The notes beneath the pieces are model-generated. The model saw nothing but the letters and a program-made list of their open reading frames with translations, was not told the origin of the DNA and did not search any database. This document shows positions 9,653-21,600 of a stretch of DNA of 64,000 nt, piece after piece (position 1 is the first letter of the stretch; each line of letters starts with the position of its first letter). Origin of the DNA: Chlorella sp. KRBP. Taxonomy: Eukaryota; Chlorophyta; Trebouxiophyceae; Chlorellales; Chlorellaceae. The translations under genes and the position numbers were made by a program. The stretch is taken from contig QAXK01000446.1 in assembly GCA_004335735.1 (NCBI GenBank), forward strand, positions 1-64,000, given 5' to 3'.

Positions 9653-12600
9653 TGCTTGAGCTGCAGTGTGCGCATGAGCACGTACCCACGCTGCGGCACC
9701 AGCGCAAACACGTCCCTCGCCACCGTCCCGGCCACCGCATCCGCAGCACTGGCCAGCGCCAAGTGCCCAAACGCGGCGCTGCCTTGCTGCTGCTTGTCTT
9801 GCTTCTCCTGCTTCTCTTGCTGCTGCTGCTGTTGGCCAACGGGTGCAGTGCTAGGCGCGCCTGCCACTGCAGCTGCGGCATTGGCGCCGCTTGCAGCACC
9901 AGCTGTCAGGGATGGTCCCCGGAGCCTTGGCTTGCCCGCAATCGCCATCGCCGCCATGGCGCCCGTGCGCATCAGCGACGTGCTCTGCTGCGCGGACGGC
10001 CACCCCTCGCCCACGCCCGGCGGCGCCCTGCCTCTCAGCGCGCGCAGCACGCCCTGCGCCGCCCGGGACGCGCATGCCGCGTGCAGCGCGCTGGAAGAGC
10101 CACAGTAGCGCAGCAGCGGCTTGAGCGGCCAGGCGCCGGCGCACGCCAGCGACTGCCCGAGCTCCTGCAGCTCCACCTGGCCCGGTGCCTGCGGCGCGTT
10201 AAGCGCCGACATGAGCGACGTCGCGCCGGCCGCCGCTGCTCCCTTGTCCGGCTGCACGCTGCCAGTCATTGCTACTGCCGCCATGGCAGCGGTGGCGCCG
10301 GCGGGACGCGCGTAAGGTGGCAGACCCAGCGCCAGCTTCGTGGACATTGGAGTGAGGACGGATAAGGTGGTCTGCCTGCAGTCGAGGAGGTTGTCGAGGG
10401 CCGCCAGCACCGAAGTGAGTTGCTGGGTGGCGTAGGGCCAGGGCTGCGTGGGCGGGAGCGCGGAGTCGGTGGTGTCCACGTCGCGGTCGGGTAGCAGCCG
10501 GTGCACGGTGTGGTCGGCCTGCAGCATGTTGTTGGCGAGCAGCCCGCGCATGACCCAGTCGACGTGCGAGTCAAGGTGCGGCGCGGGGCAGGCCGGGAGG
10601 AATACGTCGGCGAGCAGCAGCTCGTGCAGGCGCGCGTAGTCCAGGGCGCGAGAATCGGTCGCTGCGTCCTGCCTGCGAATTCGCGCCACGCAATTGCAAC
10701 AGTCGGGCCGGTGAGGTAAGCACGTGCCGCACAGAGATGGTCGCTGCCCAAACACCCGACGACGAATCGATGCTTACCTCCGCGCCTCTGCCACCACAAG
10801 CTTGATCAGGTGCAGCGCGTGCAGCACGTCCCACCAGCCGAACACCGCAGGCAGCGGCGCCGCCGCGTTCCCCCCAGCCGACAGCGTGTGCGCCAGCGCG
10901 GCGAACGCCATGGCGGCGCCCAACGACAGCAGGTGCGCCTCGTTGTCGCTCGACTTGCCATAGAACCCCACGTACGACGCTGACGAGTGCGCCAGCGAGG
11001 TGACCGTGCTGCGCACTGCCGACAGCAGCGACGAAGGCGGCTGCAGCACCACCACCAACCCCTGCTGCAGCGCCAGCGGCTGGAGCTGCGGCAGCGCGGC
11101 GTGCGGCAGCGCGAGAAACAGCCGGAACACGACGTCGGGCCCACGAAGCAGGTACTCGTGGCTTACCATCCACTGAAGCAGCGACAACATGTCCCGCTCC
11201 AGCGCGACGTGGCAGTTGAGTAGCAGCAGCCACTGCCCCGCCTGCAGCGCCTGCTCCAGCGCCTGCCGCAGCTGCGGCCAGGTGAAGGCGCCCCAGCTGA
11301 GCGTCACCACCTCGCGCTCGCCAGGCAGACAGTCCTCGGGCAGACGAAGCAGCCCAGTGCTGTCGGCACCCCAGCACGCCGCTGCCTGCTGCACCGCCAG
11401 CTGCGCGTCTTCCGCGCCGCAGCTCGCAACCATCGTCGTGTACGTCGCAGGCGCGGCGAGCGCCGCGTGGAGCAAGCGCTCGCCTGGCGTGGGATCCGAG
11501 GGCGCCACGCCGTTGCCGAGTGCCTGTGCCGTCAGCCACCTGCACGCAGGAGCGAGTCGGTCCTCCCGATGCAGCAGCGCCGCCAGCACAAACCAATGCA
11601 CCGGGCTGCGCAGCCGTGACCTCGCCCAGTGCTCCGGCATCGGCCCTACTGCCGCCGCCGCAGCGCCGTCCGCGCCAGCGCCGTTTGCGCTAGCGCCCGC
11701 CACCGTGCCGCGGCCCAGCGCTGAAGCCACAGCCGCTGCCGCTGCATTTGCCTGCGCCGCCAGCCCAGAGGTTGAGGCCGTGGGAGGTGCCCCGCTGGTG
11801 CTTGCAGGGCCCGGCGAGTCCAGCCTTCCGTTGGCTTGCAGGGCGGCTGCCAGCTCATTGAGTTGGGCCAGCTCCGTAAGTGAAGCCAGGGAGCCACCAC
11901 CATCGCCACCCGCCCTGTCCCCTGTGGGCGCCCGGCCGTACTTGGCGTAGACGTGTGGGATGGATAGGTCGTCGGCGCGCAGCGCAGCGTGCCACGCGGC
12001 GGGCGCAGCAGCCACGGCGGTGTTGATGCCGAGGAAGGCGTGAGATGGGTAGGTCTTCTCCAGCCACTGAAGGAGCGCGGTTGCCACGGGCGAACGCATG
12101 GGGTGCTGCTGCTGCTGCTGGGTAGAGGCGGCAGCTGCGGAGGAGTGCTGCTTAGGGGAGGTGTCCGAGAAAGGCTGGTTGGTAGCCCCTCCAGGCTGCG
12201 GCGTGCCAGAGTTGCGTGGCTGCTGCTGCGAGAGCGGCAGGCGCACACTGGCAGAGGGCTGCAGGGACGGCTGGTTCTGCAGGGCGACGGATGCCGCCAC
12301 CGAGGTGGACCGAGAAGACAGGGCTCCTGCCGCACCGCTGTGTCTAGCCTGGATGCCCTTGGAAGGTGAGGGCACCGTCTGCATGGGCGGGGCAGGGTTG
12401 GCGATGTCGGGCGGCGGGCCGTCCCGCAGGAGCGTCATGACGAACTGGAGCTCTGCAGCTGAGATGGCGCCGCGCTGCTGCAGCGAGTGCAGCGAGACGA
12501 GCACGCGAAGCACGTCCGCCTGGGCCGCCGTCATGTAGCTGCTGAGCAGCTGCGTTAGGGTTTGCAGCATGGCGAGGTTGGCGCGCCGTGCCGCCTGCAG

Positions 12601-15600
12601 CGCCGGTGGCTCGGGTGGGACGGAGGGTGAACTCCAGGTGCTGGTGCTGGTGAGGGTGGTGCTGGGGGTGGGCGAGGGGCCGTGCGCCTGGCCTGTGGCG
12701 TGGGCGGCAGCAGGTGGCGGCGGGGTAGCAAGCCCAGGCTCTGGGGAGGCGTTGTTGACCAGGGTGAGGTGGACTCGGTGCCAGGGCGCCTGTGGATGGC
12801 CGTGCTGCTCCTGCTGCGCTGCAGGGGCCACCTGTGGTGAGTTGTGGTGGGCCCTCGCACTGTTGATGCTACTGCCAGACGCCTCGGCAATCGGCCCAAG
12901 CGCGGCAAGCATTAGCGGCGCTCCCGTGCTTGGGGACGCAATGCTGCTGATGGCACTTGGTTCGGCAGCCAGGTGCGACGCGGCCTGGGAAGGCTGGGTG
13001 TGCACACCGACAGTGGCGGTGCTGTCCTCTGGCGTGGCCCCCAGGGGCCCCATGGCACTCAGCACCGAGTTGGCGGCGGCACGGAAGACGTGGAGAAAGA
13101 GGTGGGGCGGGAGGGCGACGGTGCTGGGCATCTGCGCCTCCATATAGGCCATGGAGCTGAAGGCCAGCATAGCGGCGTCGAGCATGGCCGTGTGCTGGCG
13201 CCCTAGCACGCTGGCCTCAATGTCCTGCGCATGGCGGTGGTGGATGAGGGTGTGACGTCACGCGGCAGCAGCGAGCACGCAGTGTGAGCACCACAGGTGG
13301 CATGCAGGGCCAGGGTGGTAGCGGGGACGCTGCGTGACGCACCAGGAGCTTTTGCTCCAGCGCGGGCAGGCTGGCCTGCGCGTCGGCGGCCTCCTTGGCG
13401 CGGCGGATGGTCGAGTCGACGAGCACATCGTCCGCGTACACGGGTCCGCGCGTGTGTGACACGGCCTGGATCACGGCGGAGTTGAGCTGTTCGCACTCCT
13501 GCGGGCGGGTGAGAAATGGAACGACGATCGCGACGCACGTGGGTGCGGCCGGAGCACGTGGGTGCGGCCGGAGCGTGCTGAAGCACCGTGCGGCAGCCAC
13601 GCACCTCTCGCGTCTCCCAGACGGCGGACCGCGCCTCCCGCAGCGCCACCGCGGCCGACAGCTTGCACAGCGACAGCAGCGAGTCGCGCAGCGCGTTGCG
13701 CATCTGCGGCGCGTCCCACCCGAGCCGCAGCGGGCAGGTCCAGCGGTGCCAGCTGGGCAGCAGCGCGTGCGAGGGCTGGCGCAGGCGCAGGTACATCTGG
13801 TGCGGCGGGTGCGCGAGGCTCGGGTGCAGCTCGCGCTGCACGCGGCGGTAGGCTGACACGGCGTCGAGCACCTCACGCAGCTCGGCAAGGCTCGCACGGC
13901 CCAGGTCGACCACCACCACCTGGCCGTCTGCCACTGCCGCCTCCACCTGCAGCGCCACGAATCAAAGCAATCGGCAATCGTTACGGCACTCAGGTCATGC
14001 CCCAGGCCAGAGTAGCACGAAGTCCACGACCAAGTCGTAGTGCTGTCCTCACCTTGGCAGCCAGTCCAGGCTCCCAGGTGTTGAGCGATGTGATGTGCGT
14101 CTGCTGCTGCCCCTTCCGCCCCGCCTTCTTAGCTGCAGCGAACGCCGCATCCCCCGCTGCCGCCGCGCTGCCGCCGCGTACCGCCTGCGGTGGCTGCTGA
14201 GCCCTAAGGAGGTTGATCAGCTCCATGCCAGGGTCCAGCACCAGTGGAATGGTGCTGGCGAGCGTCGCCAGCGACATGACATCCAGCCAGGCTGGAGGCG
14301 TCACGGCCTGGGCCTGGGCGGGCATGTTCCCGAGCAGTTGCTTGCGCCGCACGTCTAGGAAGGCCGACAGCTGGAACTTCTTGCTGACGGGGATGCCAGC
14401 GTCGCGCAGCAGCCCCTGCCAGTGCGCTAGGGCGGTGTCACGCTGCTTGGGCAGCAGGGTGCCAGCGTACACCACAGCCCAGGCCACCAGGGTGGCATCG
14501 CCCAGCAGAGGACGCAGGCGGGCCTCCACAGCCTGCGGGCGCACCATCTCCACATCATCAGCTTGTTGTGCTGGTGCTCACTCTGTGCGCGGAAGTCACT
14601 GTGCTGTGGGCCAGACACTGATTGCCATGGTTCACCGCGTGCGCGTTGTGGCGTGCCGGGTGGTAGGCTCACACTCACCTGCAGCTCCTTCTCCCATGTG
14701 GCCGTGAGCTGCGCCGTGATGGATTCGAGCTTGCGCGCATTGTTGACGGATGACTCCTGGTCACTGCACCCACATCACGGTGGCGATACACACACATAAC
14801 AATCTCTGTATTGCCAACACGCTGACCAGTGCTGGTCAGTGCTGCAGCACTCCCCACTCACGTGATGATTGCTTGCATCTCTGCGATGTCGGCAGCTGCC
14901 GCGTCCCGTGCCGCCTCCCGCCGCACCCGCTCGTTGTGCGCCGCCATGAGCTCACCCTTGAGCTCGTGGACATACCTGTGGTTGAGGTACGCACATACGC
15001 AGCACCACTCAGTCACACCCAAGGCGTGTCGCTTCAACAGCTAGACTGGGGCAGCGGCAGCTGCCCACGTTACGATGCCGTGCGTGCAGCCGGTCAGCCG
15101 GCACTCACTTGGAGGCTTGCTCCAGTCGCTGCTCCGCCTCTGCGATCTTGAGCCGCTTCAGGTCCGCCTCGCGCCCCACGCGAAGCAGCTCGTGCACGCT
15201 GAGGGCCCACCAGCACAGCGGCTTGGCCGCCTTTGACTGCTGCGCGACCTGCACGATGTTGAACTCGGGCTCCGACACGATGCGCGAGAGCTTGGCCAGC
15301 GCGAGCATGCTCACGGTGCGCACGTCCAGCAGCACGAGCCGCTCCAGCAGCTTCGGGTTCTGCTCGCCCTGCGCGGCGCGTGGCGAGGGTCGGGCAAGAC
15401 TAGGATGAGTTTGAGTCGGTTTGAGGTGCAGCGGCAAGGCGCGTCAGCCAGCTGCTTACCAAGAGCCTCTGTGCGCTGCGCCAGTCCGGTGGCGCGTCGA
15501 AGAGCGCGGTGACTGCCATCATGACGAGGCGCACGCGCTCCGGCGGGGACGTGTACGACCGCAGCTCGGCAAGGTCGTTCTCCGTCAGGCCGCCCACCTG

Positions 15601-18600
15601 CAACACGCGACGTCGCAGGGTGCGCAACCGTCGCAGTATGCGCGCCGGACGCACAAGCCCCGCCAGCGACCCGCCGCGTACCCACGCACCTCCTGCAGCG
15701 CCTGTCGGTACCGCTTGTGCGCCGCCTCCATCGCCGCGTCGACCTCGGCGTTCACCTGGTACACGACCGCGCCGTGCTCGTCCACCAGGGACTGCTGGAC
15801 CGCCAGCTCCCTGCTGACGCGGTCCTCATACTGCTCGAGCACTTCCAACTTGCGCTCCAGCTCCCCCAGCTGCTCGCGGCGCGTCTCGATGGCCCTCGAG
15901 AGCGTCGCCGTATCCGACGTGCTCACCGCCATCGTGGAGGCGCCGGGCCCGAGCTTCTGTAGCGACACCCACAGAGCTGCCTGCTGCGCGCGCAACGTCT
16001 TGCGCTGCGCGCCGTGAACGCGGCTGAGAACGCTCACGACGTCGGCCACCTTGGTCTGCGGCAGCCGACCGCACGCGGCGAGAAGGCCCTGCTGCTTGAG
16101 AAGCTGCTGCGCCTGCTGGTGCACGTCAAGGATGACGCTGGCCAGCTTGCTGGCCCGCTGCTCCACCGTGGCCGCCTCCGAGTCCACTTGCGTGTGCGCC
16201 CGTGCTAGGTTCTGTGCCGCGTCCTCGTTGTCGACCAGGAGCAGCTTGCGCAACGCGCCCATGTCTGCCTTGCCCAACCGCTCCTTGCTGCTGCTGGGCG
16301 CAGGCGCCGCCTTGGAGTTGGTCGAGCCCTCGGCCTCGCTCGCCTGATCCTGATCCTTGTCCGTGTCTGACGCAGTGCCCTCGCTCGCTGCGGCCGCTGC
16401 GCTACCCGGCGGAGGCGAAGCTGCAGGCGGCGCGGTGCTGTCGGCTCTAGACAGGGAGCGAGGCAGCTGCTTGCCCACCTCGGACGCTTCGGCAGCAGCG
16501 GCGGCGACCACGCCGTCTTCGATGCACCTCGCCGCGAACAGCGCAGCGGGCGTGGCCTGCGTGTGGTCTTTCTCGTCCCGGACCTTGCTGTAGGGCAGCG
16601 ATGGGACGATGCAGGCCAGCATGCTCTCGCCTTGCTGCTCCACCTGGAGCAGGTGCTTGTGCACCACCGTCTCCTGCACGGACGCAAGTGGAAGGCACAA
16701 CAGCGATGGCACAGGTGCAGGGACTGCGTCCGAAGTGCTGACCATTACCGCGCATAACAGTGCACGTACCTGAGAGGCCGTGCCGAGCTCTGGCACCGTG
16801 ATGTGCACCATGATGCAGGCCAGACGAGGGTAGCGCTGCTGCAGGCGCAGCGCCGTCTGCGTGCTGACGGCGAGCACCACCTTGAGGCCCTGCAGGAGGC
16901 GCGCCGAGCCCTCCTGCACGTGCTGCTGCCGGTGCTGCAGCTGCTCACGCAGGTTGGACGCCTGCACGCAAGGACAACACACGGACAGCGGGCCAAAAAC
17001 ACTTCCACACCTGCTCCTGTTGATGACTTTTGGGTGCACGACAGCACGTTCCAGGAGGCGTGAGGTCAGGAGATGCACTCACGATGGCGTGTGCAGCTCG
17101 GTCAAACACCACATCGTCCGTGGAGCCTGCCCTGCTGTGCGTGGACTGGCGCGCCAAGGGTGACAGCTCGCTGTATGCGCTACGCCGTGACAAGGGACTG
17201 AGGGGCGCCTGGCTGCCTCCTGCAGCGCCCGTGGTGGGGGATCCGGGAGCAGCGCGCCACTTGCCGTCCTGGTGCCAGGCGGGCAGCCAGCCCACGCTGC
17301 TGCTGCTGTTGTGCGCGATGAGGTCTTGCCTGCAACAGCAAAGAGCAACCCAAGCGCACCGCACTCGTTGCAGGCAAGGATGACCCTTTCCGCATCTGCT
17401 GCCAGGTGAATGATAGAGCACCGTAAGCTCACCTGATGCTCATGATGCGCCTGAGGGAGTCCACCGCCACTGCAACCGCCCGAGGGCTGCTGCGGTGGTG
17501 GTGCTGCCCCGCCCCATGGGCCTGCCCCGCTGTGCCTTGGGACGCCACCGCCCTCTTGGCACCACTGGTGTCACCCTCCGACACTGCCCCCATCAGCATG
17601 CTGTGCAAGTGCCGCCGGTACTCCTTCTGACCCCCCGCCACCTCTGATGCGGACAGCACGTGCACCACCAGGGCGGGTGACAGCAGCAGCAGCTGCAGCA
17701 GCTCAAGCACTGCCTCGTCCGCGGCCGCCACCTCGCCAATCACCAGGCACACGCACGGGCTGGCCACCGGCTGCACATCAGCTGTGGATGTGGTGGTGGA
17801 AGCGGCGGCAAGCTCGCCACGCGCCAGCTGGAGCAAGAGTTGTTCCAGGCGAAGCCGTAGCGACCCGCCGGCCTGCGTCATAGCAGGCAGCCCAACGCCG
17901 CAAATCACACCGCGCTGATGAAGCAACACCGCAGAGGACGGCACGATCAGCAAGGCGGATGGCATGAGAGCCCTCATTCCCTTTCGCTTACCGCAAGGGT
18001 GGCGGCGGCGTTGTTAGCCGCGCCCAGGCCCACTGGCGGCGTGAGCGTGAGCAGCTGGTGTCCCGCATCCAGCACTGCCAGCTGCGCCAGGTGCAGCATC
18101 GCCGCACAGTCCGACCCTGACAGGAGCACGTGGTGCGTCCCGGTACGCGGCGCGCAGGCCAGCATGTTTGCTGCCGCCACCAGCCCACTGCTCAGCTCCC
18201 AGTCCGCCATAATGTCGAGGGCAAGCTGCGCGTGCAACGGGTCCATCTGCAGTGCTGCGTCCGCCCCGCCTGTGAGCCCGTTGCGTTCCCCTGCTGCTGG
18301 TGCCTTGTCCGCAGACAGCTTGTCCAGCGCGAGCGCCGGGATGCTGGGGTGCTGCCCCTGCAGCGGAGGGGTGATGAGCAACGAGTCGGACGTGCTGCGC
18401 CGGGAGCCATCGGATGAGGAGCTGTAGTGCGCGATGCTGCCCCTGAGCCCGCCTTGCTGCGCTGCGAGCCGGAGGACCAAGGTCGGAAGGTCGCTGAGCG
18501 CGGTGGGCAGCTGGTGGAGCCACACAGGCCACGACACCGCCACGTGAGTGGCCGCGGCGGCTCCACGTGAGCCTGCTGCGGCGCCGCCCTCCCCGCCTTG

Positions 18601-21600
18601 CGCTGCTGGCCCGGGCGCGGGCACGCTGCGAGGTCCGTGGACCGGCGGGACGTCGAGCCCACAGACGGCCTTCTGCACCGCGCGCCCGGCCTCGAGCAAC
18701 GCGTCGGCGCGCGCCGCAGCGACGAGCTTGTCGATGTCCGAGGGCAGCACCTTGCCGATCAGAGACACGATGAGCGCGGTCATGGACGGACCGTCCGCTG
18801 ACGTGGCGTAGTCGTTCCACAGCGCAGCCACGGCCTTGTCCTCCGCCTCCTGTGCCGCCGCAGCCTCCTCTTCCGGGCTAAGCACCACGCGCTTGATGGA
18901 GCTGCTCAGCGGGCGAGACGTCCCCTGCTGCGCCGCTGCGGTAGAGTCTGCAGGTGGCTGCTGCTGCTGCGCGCTTGCCGCGCCGCCGGGCTGCAGATCC
19001 GACCACAGCGCGTGATCGAACTTGCCCGTAAGCAGCGCTCCGATCTCCTTGCCCATCGCCTGCAGCGCCACCCGCCCGAGCACGTCCCTGTCGCTGTGCT
19101 TGCCCACGCTGCACCCCAGCTGCTGCCCCACCTCGAACAGCAGCCGGTGCAGCACGTCGCTGATGCTCCAGCACACTCCGACCGCCCCGGGAGTCTGCTG
19201 CCCGGCGGCAAACGCCACACGCTGCAGTACCGACAACACATGGCAGATGCCGAAGTCGGCGGAGCGCTTGATGAGGCTCAGCCGCTGCAGGCTCGCTACT
19301 CGCGACTGCAGCTTGTGCAGCGTGAGGCCAAGCGCTCGGCTGGCCACCACGATGCCCAGCGGCCCCAATGCCATGAGTTCCGGCACTCGGGCGGGCCCCG
19401 TCGCCATGTGGAGCAGCGAGCAGTGCGCCAGGCAGGTGAGGACGCTGAGGGGGCGGAAGATGCAGGCGAGGGGCTGGCCGCCTGGTGCCGTGCTGGGCAA
19501 AGTGTGGGCGGCGGTGTCGGCGGTGGTGAGGTGGGAGAGCAGGGCGTCGATGTGAATGGGGGCAAAGTGGCGCCACATGCGGGTGAGGGCAGGTGGGGCG
19601 CTGTGGAGGAGGCGGTGGGGGCAGCTGGTGGCGGAGACGAGCACGTCTGACACAGCCAAGCTGCACAGGGCACAGGGCAGCAGCGGCAGGCAGGCACTTG
19701 GCATGTTACTTGCTGGCGGCACCGGCTGGGACCAAACTTAAGCGTTGTACTGCTGTGGCAACATGCCCGTGATGTTGTCGGAGAGAGCATGCTTGTGCAG
19801 GGCAAGCTCTGCAGCGCACCTGGTGAGACGTGCACCCTCCGCCCTGGAGATGATGTGCCCTGTGTCCATGAGCTGCCTGAGCCACTCGAGGCAGGGCGCC
19901 GTCCCGCTCTCCTCCTGCACCGCCACGTGCAGGTCCTCCACCAGCACCAGCACGTGGGTGCCCACGGCGGCGCGCAGGCGCGTGGGGCTGGCGGCCACCA
20001 GCGACCAGGTGAGCAGCTCGTTGAGGGTGCGGGGGCTGGTGCGAGGCGTGAGGCTCATACCCAGGGCCTGGCACCTGCGGCCAGCAATCACAGTCAGCGC
20101 ACAAAGTCAGGCGCAAAGTGAAGCCAAGAGTGCACCGAGCGCAACTGCAACAGTCTGCCCCTCAACAGCCCCTCCACAGCTGGGTAGGTGCTATGCAAGC
20201 TCCTTCCACGAAGTGCAGCACACACTAGTGCCACCCCACACACTAGTGAGGCAACCTACAGCTGCCTCACTACAGCAATCATCCGCACCTGCGCTGCTCC
20301 AGGATGGGCCCGGTGCTGGCCAAGTGCCTCATCAAGGTTCTACGGCCCGACCCCTGCCCGCCCAGCAGCAGCGGCCGGGCGCCCGCCCGCAGCAGCAGCG
20401 TGCACACGTGCTGCGCCGCCGCCCCCGCTGGGCAGGGCACAAAGACGCTGGGCTGGATGGTGAAGGGGTCGGTGAAGAGGTGCCAGGATGCGGCGGTGCT
20501 GTGGGGCACGTCGGTTGGCAACAGCCTGCAATCGTGCAAGGGCAAACACACAGAGAGTGTATTCAAGCAACCGAAAACAGGCCCTTTCTAGGATGCTCGC
20601 AAGCCCAGCTGCAGCGAGGGCTCAGCGCACGGCAGCAGCGGGAGCCCACAACTCACTTGCTAAAGTCAGGCTGCTGCAGGCTGTGGTGCGTGGCCACCAG
20701 CGGCCCCAGTCCCGCCGCCCACGTGCACCACGTCCCCTGACGAGGGTCCAGCAAGTGCCCATGCAACCCCCCCGCCGCTGCGTCAGGCAGCGCCTCCTCC
20801 ACCCCACACTCCTCGGCGGCGCGCTGCAGTGCCTCCTCAAGCACAGCACGCACTGCGCCACCAGCGCCCACGGGCAGCGGCACCAGCGCCCAGTGGCAGG
20901 CAAACAGCGCGGCACGGCACAGCCGCAGCGTGGCCTCCTCCTCGCTGGGTGCGTGCTCCAGCGCACCGCACACCTCGCGCAGCAGTGCGGCCGCCGTGCG
21001 GAGTGCAGTGGTGAAGAGCACACCTCCGTGCTCGGGAGGGAGCACACGTGGCAAGCCCTGCTGCGCCAACGCAAACGCCGAGGCAGCGGTGGCTGCGGTG
21101 CTCGCTTTCCTGCGCTGCTGCGCGTGCCCGTCCCCGTTGCCGGCGGTACCAAACACATTGGAGGAAGCGGTGGCGCTGCTGCCGGGCACGACGGCAAGCA
21201 CTGTGTGCGCCTGCTGCATGACGGCGACCAGCAGGTTGGTCACGTGCTGCGCAACGCGGGCGGTGGCGTCGGCGTGGGAGTGGGGTTGGAGGATGCGGCG
21301 GGTTGCCCAGGTGGCCACCTCGTGCAGTACCCTGGTGGGGTCGTGTAGGTGGTCGGGGGCTAGGAAGACGACGGGGACCGAGGCGAGGAGGGCGGGGGAG
21401 GCACCTTGGAGGGAGCTGCATTCCCACAGCACCTTTGTGCGCTGACCCACACCCAGCACCTGCAGTGCACACACGTGACGTCCACAAGAGTTCGATCCAC
21501 TCTCAAAAAAGGCATGGCAGCTGCGGAGTGATGGATGTACTGTCCAAAACGCACCTGCATGAAGTGCTGGGGTGATGCCCCTCGCTGCTGCTGATGGTGT

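Noticed and set aside
8720..10108. 462-residue plus-strand frame opposite the dynein-like C-terminal exon
   Set aside because: GC-rich third positions leave the opposite strand open. It has no domain pattern, and the minus frame carries dynein motifs.
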